Below the pieces are notes generated by a model. It searched no databases. It saw only the letters and a list, made by a program, of their open reading frames with translations, and had not been told where the DNA came from. Below are positions 34,796 through 44,009 of a stretch of DNA of 58,127 nucleotides, one piece after another. Every line of letters starts with the position of its first letter. Position 1 is the stretch's first letter. The stretch comes from Hungatella hathewayi WAL-18680 (GTDB taxonomy: Bacteria > Bacillota > Clostridia > Lachnospirales > Lachnospiraceae), in contig NZ_JH379027.1 in the NCBI RefSeq assembly GCF_000235505.1, positions 3,238,723-3,296,849 on the forward strand, in the 5' to 3' direction. A program made the translations under genes and the position numbers.

Positions 34796-35515
34796 ATGAT
34801 AAATGAATTTTCACGAACACAGCTTTTAATCGGGGAGGAGGGACTGTCGAAGCTCTCCTCTTCCACTGTCATGGTCTTCGGGGTGGGCGGCGTCGGCTCC
34901 CACTGCATCGAGGCCCTGGCCAGATGCGGCATCGGCCGCCTGATTCTCGTCGACCCGGACGAGGTGGCACTGACCAATATCAACCGGCAGAGTATCGCGT
35001 ACCACAGTACGGTTGGGCAGTTTAAGACGAAGGTGATGGAGCGGCGGATTATGGATATCAATCCGGCGGCCCAGGTTATCACGTTTGAGAGGTTTATACT
35101 TCCGGAGAATCTGGAACAGTTGTTTTCGGAGATTCCCGGAACGATTGATTATGTTGTAGATGCCATTGACACAGTCGCCGCGAAGCTGGCGCTGGTGGAA
35201 TACTGCACGGCCCATGAGATTCCACTGCTGGCCTCCATGGGGACCGGGAATAAACTGCACGGGGAGTTGTTTGAGATAACAGACATCTCCAAAACCTCCG
35301 TCTGCCCCCTGTGCCGGGTGATGCGGCGGGAGTTGAAGAGCAGGGGGATATATCACCTGAAAGTACTCTACTCGAAAGAGGAACCGTTAAAACCCAAGTT
35401 CGAGAGCGAGGAAGTCACCAGCAAACGTGCCGTCCCCGGAAGTATCTCCTTTGTGCCGCCGGTGGCGGGGTTGTTGATTGCGGGGGAAGTGGTGAGGGAG
35501 TTGAGCGGAAGTTAA
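34796..35515 (+). CDS. tcdA: tRNA threonylcarbamoyladenosine dehydratase TcdA
   Basis: This 239-aa E1-like protein (ThiF/MoeB/HesA superfamily) has the ATP-binding GVGGVGSHCIEALAR, the LILVDPDEVALTNINRQ loop and a C-terminal GSISFVPPVAGLLIAG segment. TcdA cyclises t6A37 of tRNA to the cyclic form ct6A. Two cysteines near SVCPLCRVMRRELK may be structural. It is followed by a terminator. Confidence 0.92.
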   Translation: MINEFSRTQLLIGEEGLSKLSSSTVMVFGVGGVGSHCIEALARCGIGRLILVDPDEVALTNINRQSIAYHSTVGQFKTKVMERRIMDINPAAQVITFERFILPENLEQLFSEIPGTIDYVVDAIDTVAAKLALVEYCTAHEIPLLASMGTGNKLHGELFEITDISKTSVCPLCRVMRRELKSRGIYHLKVLYSKEEPLKPKFESEEVTSKRAVPGSISFVPPVAGLLIAGEVVRELSGS

Positions 35516-35517
35516 GC

Positions 35518-35560
35518 AAAAAAGGCAAGCCAGAGATGTCATGCTCCGGTTTGCCTTTTT
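35518..35560 (+). terminator. Bidirectional terminator after tcdA
   Basis: AAAAAGGCAAGCC pairs with GGTTTGCCTTTTT (one wobble), with A-run and T-run on either side. It serves tcdA and the convergent phosphatase gene at 35603. Confidence 0.88.
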
Positions 35561-35602
35561 CTTATTTTCTTATTTTCTTATCTTATACATTCGGTCCAGT
35601 CC

Positions 35603-36064
35603 TCATTTTCCCCGCAATTTGATATAATCCAGCAGTGCGCCGCAGCCTCTCATCACATCCCTATAAGTTGCGTCAAAATCTCCCGTATACCATGGGTCCG
35701 CAATATCACCAGGAGAATGGGTGAAATCCAGCAGCCGGAACATTTTCCCATCCGTATCTCTCCCCAGTATCCGCTCCATCTGCCTCATATTCCACTGATC
35801 CATCCCAATCAGGTAATCATACTTATCGTAATCACTCCGCTTCAACTGCACCGCCCTTTTCCCCGAAGTGTCAATCCCGGACTCTCTCAGCTTCTCCCGC
35901 GTCCCATAATGCACCGGATTCCCAATCTCCTCCGTGCTGGTAGCCGCCGACCCAATCAAAAACTGCCCCGTCATCCCCTCACGCTCTACCATATCCTTCA
36001 TCACAAATTCTGCCATGGGGGAACGGCAGATGTTGCCGTGGCAGATAAAAAGTACTTTTATCAT
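35603..36064 (-). CDS. Low-molecular-weight protein-tyrosine phosphatase
   Basis: This 153-aa phosphatase has the P-loop FICHGNICRSPMAE with nucleophile C8 and R14, and the general-acid aspartate in DPWYTGDF. It is a typical cytoplasmic LMW-PTP, probably opposing a bacterial tyrosine kinase or arginine kinase. No kinase is adjacent. Confidence 0.93.
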   Translation of the reverse strand: MIKVLFICHGNICRSPMAEFVMKDMVEREGMTGQFLIGSAATSTEEIGNPVHYGTREKLRESGIDTSGKRAVQLKRSDYDKYDYLIGMDQWNMRQMERILGRDTDGKMFRLLDFTHSPGDIADPWYTGDFDATYRDVMRGCGALLDYIKLRGK

Positions 36065-36124
36065 ATCTTAAAAACTCCTTATATCTTCATTTTTTTAATC
36101 AATAGCTGCAACCGGATGAAAAAT

Positions 36125-36772
36125 CTACCAAATTTGAAAAGGAAGTAAATGCTCCAGCAGGATAGCAAATATAATGCTCATTACCAATATAGGCATCATT
36201 TCTTTTAGCGGCCTGCGCAATACGGCTAAAACAGTAAGCAGTGTCAATAGCTGCAGGCTTGAGACAACAGAAATATAAATCATCCCATATGCAAATGTAC
36301 AATTTATAAAGCATGCGATTATCCCTGCCGATATTACATGAGCGATAAATCCGCGGCCTCCTGCATACCAGCATAGATAGGCGAGAACAGGGGATATCGC
36401 AGTAAATACAGCCCAAATCATAGCATAGCTTTTCGGGAAGAAACCCGCTACAAAATTGCAGTATAAGTAATACCCGGAAACCATGGACGCAAAGAAGCAA
36501 AACACGTTGACGGCGGCTCTCATTGGAGTCTTACTATATACAGAAAGGCAGACAGCAATGAGCATCCAGGGGGCAAAAGAGCCTAAAAAATTGTGGAAAT
36601 CAAAAGTCCTGTCAAACAAGCCCAATAAATATGGTAAATTGGCCTGACGGTAATCCAGATATTTCGAAAATACCCCCAGACAAAATCCAAATAACAGTAC
36701 ACCAACCGTAAGTAATATTTGTCTATAACGTGTACCCGTATTCCCTTTTTCTCTTATCAAATCAAGTTTCAC
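36125..36772 (-). CDS. Multi-pass membrane protein of unknown function
   Basis: This 215-aa protein has about six membrane helices from residue 18 onward and short loops. It ends with LLEHLLPFQIW just before the stop. Cysteine- and tyrosine-rich helices (FVAGFFPKSYAMIWAVF) have no recognised catalytic motif. It could be a permease-like or sporulation-type membrane protein. It stands alone in an AT-richer pocket. Confidence 0.65.
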   Translation of the reverse strand: MKLDLIREKGNTGTRYRQILLTVGVLLFGFCLGVFSKYLDYRQANLPYLLGLFDRTFDFHNFLGSFAPWMLIAVCLSVYSKTPMRAAVNVFCFFASMVSGYYLYCNFVAGFFPKSYAMIWAVFTAISPVLAYLCWYAGGRGFIAHVISAGIIACFINCTFAYGMIYISVVSSLQLLTLLTVLAVLRRPLKEMMPILVMSIIFAILLEHLLPFQIW

Positions 36773-36909
36773 CCTGAAATATCCCCCATGTCTCTTGCAT
36801 TGTTCTCAACTTTTCGAAAGCCTAAGTAGTTTTGAGGCAATATAAAATTTCATCTGCAATCTCCCGTTTTCTCAATCGTTTACTGGTTTCCTAGCATGGC
36901 AGACTGGCA

Positions 36910-37083
36910 TCAGCGGCGATTGCTGCCGATCCAGTAACACCCCGCCGCAAGGACAGCGGCCAACAGCTCAGTCGCACGAGCATTGATATCATAAACCCCA
37001 GACCCCATCAGATAAGGAGAGCCCCAAAATACAACTGCAAAAATCACAAGTGTAATAATAATTCGTTTAACCTCTTCTTTCAT
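36910..37083 (-). CDS. Small membrane protein of unknown function (57 aa)
   Basis: A 57-aa protein with two hydrophobic stretches (IIITLVIFAVVFWG, then TELLAAVLAAGCYWIG). The ATG at 37083 is chosen because GAGGGA lies six bases upstream. It is in an apparent pair with the equally small membrane protein upstream at 37124. No family is recognised. Confidence 0.6.
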   Translation of the reverse strand: MKEEVKRIIITLVIFAVVFWGSPYLMGSGVYDINARATELLAAVLAAGCYWIGSNRR

Positions 37084-37123
37084 AATAAATCCCTCTTCCA
37101 TCCATTTTCAAAACCAGGCTAAT

Positions 37124-37366
37124 CTACTTCTTAACCCGCATCCCAACCAAAAATCCAATCAATGTCCCAAAACTGATAAAATAGGAAAGATACCCAGGCA
37201 TGGAGGCGCCGATTCCTGCGCCGAGGCAGAGGCCCAGAGCAATCCCTTCTGACATATAGGTATCTGCTATGTCGCCCGATTCTCTTTTTTTCTTGATGGT
37301 TAAAATCAAATATACGGCCACCCCTCCTGCCACAATCACGGGAGCAATACTTTTTATGAACTCCAT
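37124..37366 (-). CDS. Small membrane protein of unknown function (80 aa)
   Basis: An 80-aa protein with an N-terminal membrane helix (IAPVIVAGGVAVYLILTI), a basic turn (KKKRES) and a glycine-rich hydrophobic half (GIALGLCLGAGIGASMPG). The ATG at 37366 follows GGAGG. It is encoded 40 bp before the 57-aa protein on the same strand, so the two are probably co-expressed. No family is recognised. Confidence 0.6.
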   Translation of the reverse strand: MEFIKSIAPVIVAGGVAVYLILTIKKKRESGDIADTYMSEGIALGLCLGAGIGASMPGYLSYFISFGTLIGFLVGMRVKK

Positions 37367-37470
37367 TGTGCCTCCTTCTATTCTCCTAAAGACCAACGAA
37401 CATAACCCTGCTTTTTCATTCTAATAGCAGTATGGAGAAATGTCAAATAAAGGATACCTGAATGATACCC

Positions 37471-37524
37471 AAAAAGCCACATGCAGTCAGCTTTTAACCA
37501 TAACCTGCATGTGGCTCTCTTTTT
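37471..37524 (-). terminator. Terminator of the sugar-utilisation operon
   Basis: AGCCACATGCAG (37475-37486) pairs perfectly with CTGCATGTGGCT (37505-37516), with A- and T-runs on the two sides. It ends the operon running from 43779 to 37534. Confidence 0.9.
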
Positions 37525-37533
37525 ATTCTTATT

Positions 37534-38493
37534 CTACTGTCCCGGCTCCCCCATAAGCTCTCTAATCTCCTCCCACACCGGGCCGCCCACAAGGGCGCCT
37601 GGCCGGGCGGCGCAGAGGGCGCCGGCGGCGGAAGCCGCTTTTATCATGTGCTCCATCTGCTGGAGGGGGATGGCCTCCGGGCGGCTGCCGGTTTGGCAGA
37701 GTTCGTAGAGGAGGGTTCCAAGGAAGGCGTCTCCGGCTCCGTTGGTGTCCACGGCCTGTACCTGGTAGGCCGGCACGAATCCGTGACCACCCTGGCAGCA
37801 GTAATAGCTGCCTTTCTCACCGCAGGTGACAGTCACCAGGGAGATTCCACCGCCGTACAGCTGCTCCGCCCCCTGGGGGATGTCCGTGGTGCCGGTGAGC
37901 ATGGTCATTTCCTCCTCGGAGACCTTGAGAATGTCCACCAGCGGGAGAAATGTTTTCATGATACGGATGGCCTTCTCCCTGTCCCAGAGGACATCCCGGT
38001 AATTGGCATCAAAGGAAACCGGCTTCTTCTCCTGCCTTGCATATTGGGCCGCGTAAAATGCTGCCTCCCGGCATGGCTCGTCTGTGAGAGCGGCCGCGCT
38101 GACATGGAAAATGCCTGTCTGCTTTATCATGTCCGTGCGCACCTGCTCTTTGCGAAGCTGGGTGTCCGCGCCAGGTTTTCGCATCACGGTAAAGCTCCGC
38201 TCCCCGCTTGAATCCAGATGCACGAAGGCCAGGGTGGTATAGGCATCGCCGGTGAAGCACAGACCCGTGCAGTCGATGCCGCAGCTCTCGGCCATGTCCT
38301 TTAAATAATAGCCGAAGCTGTCATCTCCCACCATTCCCATGATGGCCGCCTTTCCTCCCAGTCTGGCAACCGCCGCCAGGACATTGCTGGGCGCGCCGCC
38401 TGGCTGCCTCTCGTACAGGGCATGGTTCCCGGCGGAAACTCCTCCCGGCGAAAAATCAATCACAAGTTCCCCCAACGCAACTACATCATACAT
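37534..38493 (-). CDS. PfkB-family carbohydrate kinase (fructokinase-like)
   Basis: This 319-aa sugar kinase has the substrate motif GGAPSNVLAAVARLGG near residue 32 and the ATP/anion-hole motif DTNGAGDAFLGTLL with the catalytic aspartate. It is last in the operon with rbsD, rbsCAB and an MtlD-like dehydrogenase. It probably phosphorylates the free sugar or ketose made from the imported substrate. Fructokinase is the nearest match by sequence; ribokinase would fit the rbs neighbours. Confidence 0.9.
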   Translation of the reverse strand: MYDVVALGELVIDFSPGGVSAGNHALYERQPGGAPSNVLAAVARLGGKAAIMGMVGDDSFGYYLKDMAESCGIDCTGLCFTGDAYTTLAFVHLDSSGERSFTVMRKPGADTQLRKEQVRTDMIKQTGIFHVSAAALTDEPCREAAFYAAQYARQEKKPVSFDANYRDVLWDREKAIRIMKTFLPLVDILKVSEEEMTMLTGTTDIPQGAEQLYGGGISLVTVTCGEKGSYYCCQGGHGFVPAYQVQAVDTNGAGDAFLGTLLYELCQTGSRPEAIPLQQMEHMIKAASAAGALCAARPGALVGGPVWEEIRELMGEPGQ

Positions 38494-38520
38494 GAACTGC
38501 TTCCTCCTTTTCCCGTCCTT

Positions 38521-38928
38521 TTAATCGTCGTATGTACATCCCGCCTGAAGAATGATATTGGGACAGTGAATGCCATAGTTTCCCGTGCGGACCACGCCCT
38601 TCACACTCTCCATCATGTTATCAATCTCCTCATCCTTCACAAACACAATGGGGCATTTATCCCCGAAACGCTTCTCATACTCTTCCAGCTGCTTCGGCGC
38701 GTAGTGGTGGATTCCCTCGGACAGATACACCTTCTCCACGGAAAACTCATCCAGAATGCCGTCCAGCACCTGCAGAATCGCCGGCAGGTTAGGCAAAAAT
38801 GCAAGGTCAACCACCTCTCTCCCCAGCGGGATATTGTAACCTGCGTCCGTGATGGCAAGGTGGTCTCTGTGTCCGGTTCTTGCCAGCAGGGAGCGCAGCT
38901 GTGCATTTAAGATTCCATATTTCTGCAT
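38521..38928 (-). CDS. rbsD: D-ribose pyranase / RbsD-FucU family mutarotase
   Basis: This 135-aa enzyme interconverts sugar anomers so that the kinase receives the right form. The conserved HRDHLAITDAGYNIP start with catalytic histidine and the C-terminal RTGNYGIHCPNIILQAG box match the RbsD family. It lies between rbsC and the kinase gene. Related RbsD proteins also act on allose or psicose, so the substrate is not certain. Confidence 0.93.
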   Translation of the reverse strand: MQKYGILNAQLRSLLARTGHRDHLAITDAGYNIPLGREVVDLAFLPNLPAILQVLDGILDEFSVEKVYLSEGIHHYAPKQLEEYEKRFGDKCPIVFVKDEEIDNMMESVKGVVRTGNYGIHCPNIILQAGCTYDD

Positions 38929-38958
38929 AATATACTTCTCCTTCTTATATTAACACAA

Positions 38959-39891
38959 TCAATCGTTCCGATTCACAATAATCGTTATAATCAAGACAAT
39001 GGCCGATACCACCAGCTGCCAATAGGAATTAATCCCATTCACATTCAATCCATTGGTAATCATGGTGAGTAATAACGCTCCCATAATACTCCCCCATATG
39101 GTCCCGGAACCGCCGTTTAAGGACGTCCCGCCAATCGCCACCGCCGTAATTACATTCATATTCATGGTAGCCGCCAGCGTCGGCTGGCCGCTTCCGGTCC
39201 GGCTGCTCAGGATAATTCCGCCCACACTGGCGCAGATTCCGCTGACAATATACAGAAATATTTTCACCTTCTTCACATGGATGCCCGATAGCTTCGCCAC
39301 CTCCGCATTGCCGCCGATGGCATACACATGGCGTCCAAACGGCGTCTTATTCAGCACCACCGTGGATACAATGGCAAACACCGCCAGCAGCCACACCTGA
39401 TTGGGCACGCCTAAGAAGCTTCCTCTGCCGATGACCAGAAATCCTTCCGGCAGACCGTAAACAGCCGTTCCACCTGTCAGCAGGCTGGCGATTCCATTTG
39501 CCAGGTTCATAGTTCCAAGGGTCACCACCATGGGCGGCAGCGCAAACCTGGTCACCAGCGCCCCGTTTAAAAATTCAAGGGCCGCTCCCACCAAAAGCCC
39601 TGCAAGTAGTGCAAGCGGAATGCTGATGCCTCTGCTCATCAACAGTGAGATAACAATTCCCGTCAGGCAGGCCACGCCGCCCACACCAACGTCGATATCC
39701 CCTGTTATCATGATAAATGTCATTCCAATCGCCACAATCGCCGTGACCGCCATCTGTCTGAAAATGTTAATCACATTGTCTGTGGTCAGGAAATTTTTAT
39801 TGGACAGAGTAAACACAATCCCTATCAATACTACCACAAATAAAATGCCATACTGGTTGATTATCTGTCTATATTTTTCCTTTTTATCCAT
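38959..39891 (-). CDS. rbsC: Ribose-type ABC transporter permease RbsC
   Basis: This 310-aa inner-membrane permease has about eight to ten helices. The family motifs GDIDVGVGGVACLTG, GGNAEVAKLSGI and AVAIGGTSLNGGSG are present. ATG 39891 is chosen because GGAAGG lies seven bases upstream and the start falls 4 bp after rbsA ends. It is the only permease gene, so it should act as a homodimer. Confidence 0.94.
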   Translation of the reverse strand: MDKKEKYRQIINQYGILFVVVLIGIVFTLSNKNFLTTDNVINIFRQMAVTAIVAIGMTFIMITGDIDVGVGGVACLTGIVISLLMSRGISIPLALLAGLLVGAALEFLNGALVTRFALPPMVVTLGTMNLANGIASLLTGGTAVYGLPEGFLVIGRGSFLGVPNQVWLLAVFAIVSTVVLNKTPFGRHVYAIGGNAEVAKLSGIHVKKVKIFLYIVSGICASVGGIILSSRTGSGQPTLAATMNMNVITAVAIGGTSLNGGSGTIWGSIMGALLLTMITNGLNVNGINSYWQLVVSAIVLIITIIVNRND

Positions 39892-39895
39892 CGTC

Positions 39896-41407
39896 TCACC
39901 TTCCAACGGCTGCTGCCATAATCCTTTCCTCTGAAAATTCCTCTCTGTCAATCCGGCCTGTGACCTTTCCCTCGTGCATGACCAAAATCCGGTCACTCAT
40001 CCCCATGATTTCCGGCAGCTCCGAGGAAATCAGAAGGATGGCTGTTCCCTTGGCGGTCAGTTCGTTCATCAGTTTATAAATTTCCGCCTTTGCCCCCACA
40101 TCAATGCCTCTGGTCGGCTCGTCCATGATAATGATTTTCGGCTCTCTCGCCAGCCATTTTGCAAGAATCACCTTCTGCTGGTTTCCTCCGGATAAAAACA
40201 TGGTATTCTGGTCCGGCCCCGTGGCCTTCACATTGAGCGCCTTCATAAACCGCTGGCACATGTCCTTCTCCCTGCCCTTTCGAATCAGCCCGTGTCTGCA
40301 CAGGGCTTTCAGATTGGGAAGCGCGATGTTGTGGCGGATGGAAAATTTGAGAATCAGCCCTTCATTTTTCCTGTCCTCGGTCAGCCACACCATCCCCAAA
40401 TCCATGGCCTCCTTGGAATTCCGGATGTGCGCCTCTTTTCCAAACACCATGAGTTTTCCGCCCTTTTTCTGCGGGTCCTCCCCGAAGATGAGCCGCACCA
40501 GCTCCGTTCTTCCCGCTCCAACCAGACCGGAAAGTCCCAGAATCTCTCCCTGGTGCAGACTGAAGCTGATGTCCTCCGGCGTGTAGGCACTCCGGATGCC
40601 GCCAGAATCAATGCCGCTCATATGCTCCACCCGCAGGACCTCCTCCCCAAAGCAGGTCCGTTTCCGGTGATAATAGTCGTCATAATTTCGCCCTACCATC
40701 AGCCGCACAATCTCATCCTCAGACGTCTGGTCCGCCAAAAGCTCCGCCACCAATTCCCCGTCCTTCAGCACAAATACCTCATCCGATATCTCCAGAATCT
40801 CCTGCATCCGGTGGGAAATGAAGATGAAGGTGACGCCCTGGCGTTTTAAGTTATTCACAATGTCGAACAACTTTCGTATCTCCGTATCCGACAGGGAGGA
40901 GGTGGGTTCATCCAGGATGATAATTTTCGCATTTCCCCGCAGCGCCCTGGCTATCTCCACCAGCTGGCGGGCGGCGATGTCCAGACTCGACACCCTGGTC
41001 TCCGGCGCAAAGTCAAGACCGACCATGTCGAGAAGGGCCTTCGTCTGCTCCCGCATCTCCCTGCTGTCCAAAAAACCGTGGCTGCTGGTCTCATTTCCCA
41101 CGAAAATGTTTTCCATTATGGTCATTTTCGGCAGAACCAGCAGTTCCTGGTGTACCATCCGGATGCCCATCTCCCTGGCCTTGTCAATGGAAATGTCGTT
41201 GAATGCCTGGCCGTCGATTTCCATGGTTCCGGAATCCGCATGGTAATTTCCTGCAATAATTTTGCACAATGTACTCTTCCCAGCTCCGTTTTCCCCCATC
41301 AGGGTCACCACATGTCCCTCTTTGATTTCCATGGAAATGTCGCTCAGTACCCTTACGGATGCAAAGGATTTCCCTATCCCCTGCAGTTTCAGAATCACTT
41401 TGTCCAT
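39896..41407 (-). CDS. rbsA: Ribose-type ABC transporter ATPase RbsA
   Basis: This 503-aa protein has two fused ABC domains. The first has Walker A GENGAGKSTLCK and Walker B IIILDEPTSSL. In the second the Walker A is degenerate (GLVGAGRTELVR), normal for RbsA. The second signature and Walker B are LSGGNQQKVILAKWL and IIIMDEPTRGIDVG. It powers uptake with RbsC and RbsB. Confidence 0.95.
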   Translation of the reverse strand: MDKVILKLQGIGKSFASVRVLSDISMEIKEGHVVTLMGENGAGKSTLCKIIAGNYHADSGTMEIDGQAFNDISIDKAREMGIRMVHQELLVLPKMTIMENIFVGNETSSHGFLDSREMREQTKALLDMVGLDFAPETRVSSLDIAARQLVEIARALRGNAKIIILDEPTSSLSDTEIRKLFDIVNNLKRQGVTFIFISHRMQEILEISDEVFVLKDGELVAELLADQTSEDEIVRLMVGRNYDDYYHRKRTCFGEEVLRVEHMSGIDSGGIRSAYTPEDISFSLHQGEILGLSGLVGAGRTELVRLIFGEDPQKKGGKLMVFGKEAHIRNSKEAMDLGMVWLTEDRKNEGLILKFSIRHNIALPNLKALCRHGLIRKGREKDMCQRFMKALNVKATGPDQNTMFLSGGNQQKVILAKWLAREPKIIIMDEPTRGIDVGAKAEIYKLMNELTAKGTAILLISSELPEIMGMSDRILVMHEGKVTGRIDREEFSEERIMAAAVGR

Positions 41408-41424
41408 AGTTTTTGCCTTCCCTG

Positions 41425-42528
41425 TTATTTGTAAGCCTCCAGTTCCTTCTTGAGGGCCGATTGCTCCTCGATATCCTGCTTTACATTTTCCTTTGTGATA
41501 ATGCGGACCGGAACCTTGATGTCCCCCGCGCTCTCGCCGTCAATGGCCATCACCGCCGCCTCCACGGTCTGGGCGCCGATATCCGCCGCGTTCTGTGCCA
41601 CCGTAGCCAGGAACGGTCCGTCTGTCTGAAGGGCGTCCAACAGTCCCTGCTCGTCGTCCACACTGAGGATGCCGATTTCATCACGTCCCGCCGTCGTCAC
41701 GGAAGCCAGCGCACCCACGCCCATGCCGGCGCTGCTGCCAAAGATATAGTCGATGGAGCCTCTTGGCTGGCTGATCAGCAAATCGTCAATCAGAGACTGG
41801 GTTGCCTCCACGGTTCCGGCGCTGGGAACGATTTCCCGCAGTTCCACATTGTCCACTCCGTCAAATGCCTTCACAAAGCCGGCGCATCTCTGGGTATTGG
41901 ACGCGGAGGACATGAAGTTGATGTAGTATATCACGAATTTATCCTTGTCTGTCCGCTTGGATATCTCATCCAGTATGAACCTGGCATTGGTCTCGCCGAC
42001 CGCCCCGTTGTCGCTGGCCACTCTGGCCGCGAATTCTACCTCGTCGGACTCTAACCGGGCGTCAAAATTCACCATGGGAATCCCCGCCGCATTGGCCTCC
42101 TTGGCCGCCGGGATGATGGCCTCAAAGCCTCCGGTACAGATGGCGTCATACCCCTGGGCCACACAGTGGGAAATGTACTCGCCCACCATGGGGAAATCCT
42201 CCTGGCCGTCAAATACATCCAGCTGGACTCCCAGCTCGTCCGCCTTTTTCTTGGCGCCGGCGCACAGATACACGAAGAAATCATAGTGCTGGGCCGGGGA
42301 TATCAGTGCTATCCGTTTGGCGCCGCCCACATCGCCGGTGTTGTCCGCACCGCTCTGTGCTGCCTCTGTCTTTCCCCCATCTTCCCCGTCTGTCCCGGCC
42401 TCCTGTTTCGTTCCTGCCTGTGCTGCCGCCCCCGTATTGCCGGTCTCCGTCCCGTTGGAGCATCCGCTCAAACTGGTAATTGCCATTGCCGCTGTTAATG
42501 CCACTGCTAATAATCTACTTTTTCTCAT
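41425..42528 (-). CDS. rbsB: Sugar-binding lipoprotein RbsB
   Basis: This 367-aa periplasmic-binding-type protein has a signal peptide with lipobox LSGCSNG (cysteine 22). A Gly/Glu-rich tether (about 25-65) follows, then a type 1 binding fold (KRIALISPAQHYDFF to the C-terminus). It captures the substrate at the cell surface for RbsAC. Sequence alone does not settle whether this is ribose or a polyol. Confidence 0.93.
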   Translation of the reverse strand: MRKSRLLAVALTAAMAITSLSGCSNGTETGNTGAAAQAGTKQEAGTDGEDGGKTEAAQSGADNTGDVGGAKRIALISPAQHYDFFVYLCAGAKKKADELGVQLDVFDGQEDFPMVGEYISHCVAQGYDAICTGGFEAIIPAAKEANAAGIPMVNFDARLESDEVEFAARVASDNGAVGETNARFILDEISKRTDKDKFVIYYINFMSSASNTQRCAGFVKAFDGVDNVELREIVPSAGTVEATQSLIDDLLISQPRGSIDYIFGSSAGMGVGALASVTTAGRDEIGILSVDDEQGLLDALQTDGPFLATVAQNAADIGAQTVEAAVMAIDGESAGDIKVPVRIITKENVKQDIEEQSALKKELEAYK

Positions 42529-42633
42529 TGTCCCTGTCTCCCTCTTTTTGGTCTTATAGTCTCTTTACCCGCTTTAGTCTCCTGGCTTTTCAGCCCCTTC
42601 GTCTCTCAGGCTTTTTGCCTTTCGTTTGAACCT

Positions 42634-43779
42634 TTACTTTCCCTGCGCAATCATTTCCCCATAATACTTTGCCACTTTTTTAACAATCTCATGGTCCTCC
42701 TGCAGACCACACACCTGGGCGGCCGTCTTTTCAATCCCCATCTCCACTATCATTCTCTGAAGTTCCGCCGCCTTCTCATCTCCCGGCTGGTCATACGCAA
42801 AGCCGTTGGCCATGGATTTTGCCAGAGCCTCGTAGGGCAGATGATGTTTGTAACAGAAGCAGGCATTTCCCGTCAGTCTGTCCTCTCTCCCCAGCTTTCG
42901 GATGGGGTCATAGCCCACCCGGAAAATCGTGTCCACCAGCACCTCCTTGGGCGATGGCAGGGTGCAGAATTTCCATATTTCCTCTTCCTCGATATGGAAT
43001 TCCAGGGAAAGGGCCTTCACCGCTTCCTTTAAAACCTCTTCCATCAGCGCGGCCACCTCTTCGTCCTGTTCCGCCTGGCCGATGGTCTCATAGCCCTTTT
43101 GATAACCGGCATACGCACAGGCGGCGTGAGGCGCATTGTAGGTGTAGAGCTTCATGTCCTTCAGCGCTTCCAGATTTTCCTGAAGCTCCATCCACGGCAC
43201 TTCACTCAAATCCACATAGATGGGCGGCTGAATCAGAAGGGTTGCCACGGCCAGCGCCTCCAGCTTCAGGCTTTTTGCACTGTCCGCCCCCACCGAGCGG
43301 CGGACGATAACGTCCCTCACCGCCACATTGTCGGCAAACCAGGCCCTGGCCTGCTCTCCTAGGGCGTCCATAAAGTACCTTTCCACATCCCTGATAAAGT
43401 GATTCAAGTTGGTACAGGACAGAATAGTCAGTTTCTTTCCCCCCTGCTTCGCTCTCTCCTCGATACAGGGCGCCAGATAGACGGCCGCCTCCGGAATATC
43501 CTCCGGATAGATACAGAGGGCTATCAAATCCGCATCCAGCACCTCCCGCATGCAGGAATGCTCCTCGTCACAGCCGTAGGTCCGGTAACCGGATACCTCG
43601 GCGTAAACCGTTGCGTCCTCCTGCAGCAATTTTACCTCATAACTGCCATTCTGTTCCAGGGCTTCTATCACTTCTTCATCCCTGTCGAGAAATGCCACAT
43701 TCCACGAAGCCGCTGAAAACACCTGGCCCAAAAAGCCCTTGCCTTCCCTCCCGGCTCCCACGATTAAAATGTTCCCCAT
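42634..43779 (-). CDS. Mannitol-1-phosphate dehydrogenase-like polyol dehydrogenase
   Basis: This 381-aa NAD-dependent dehydrogenase belongs to the long-chain mannitol dehydrogenase family. The Rossmann motif is ILIVGAGREGKGFLGQ and the catalytic K-x4-N-x2-H pattern is in MKLYTYNAPHAACAY. The ATG at 43779 follows AGGAGG. It is first in the operon, ahead of the rbs-type importer. It probably oxidises an imported polyol (or its phosphate) to a ketose, which the PfkB kinase then phosphorylates. Confidence 0.85.
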   Translation of the reverse strand: MGNILIVGAGREGKGFLGQVFSAASWNVAFLDRDEEVIEALEQNGSYEVKLLQEDATVYAEVSGYRTYGCDEEHSCMREVLDADLIALCIYPEDIPEAAVYLAPCIEERAKQGGKKLTILSCTNLNHFIRDVERYFMDALGEQARAWFADNVAVRDVIVRRSVGADSAKSLKLEALAVATLLIQPPIYVDLSEVPWMELQENLEALKDMKLYTYNAPHAACAYAGYQKGYETIGQAEQDEEVAALMEEVLKEAVKALSLEFHIEEEEIWKFCTLPSPKEVLVDTIFRVGYDPIRKLGREDRLTGNACFCYKHHLPYEALAKSMANGFAYDQPGDEKAAELQRMIVEMGIEKTAAQVCGLQEDHEIVKKVAKYYGEMIAQGK

Positions 43780-43823
43780 TTCATTACCTCCTGGTTTTGA
43801 TATATGCATTATAACCCGTTAAA

Positions 43824-43915
43824 GTTGCGTTCGCAATGTGTAAGTTGCGAAAATAATTGGGATATTTTTTGTGCATTCTGTATAAATCGCAACTATTTTA
43901 CCGTTTTTCGCAAGT
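43824..43915. promoter_or_regulatory. Cluster of TTGCGA-type operator motifs
   Basis: The divergent intergenic region has a near palindrome TTGCGTTCGCAA (43825-43836), a spaced inverted pair AGTTGCGA (43843-43850) and TCGCAACT (43887-43894), and TTTTCGCAAG (about 43905-43914). Repeated sites of this kind around both promoters fit binding by the DeoR-family regulator at 44010. Confidence 0.65.
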
Positions 43916-43941
43916 CTAAATGGTATTTTTTCCATTCAAAC

Positions 43942-43970
43942 TTGCATTTTCCGCTGAAATATGGTTTAAT
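43942..43970 (+). promoter_or_regulatory. Promoter of the DeoR-family regulator
   Basis: TTGCAT (43942-43947) and TTTAAT (43965-43970), 17 bp apart, lie 40 bp before the regulator start. The TTGCGA operator cluster is just upstream, allowing autoregulation. Confidence 0.6.
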
Positions 43971-44009
43971 AAAAGCAAATACAGTATGTGAAACACGGAG
44001 GCAGCAGCA

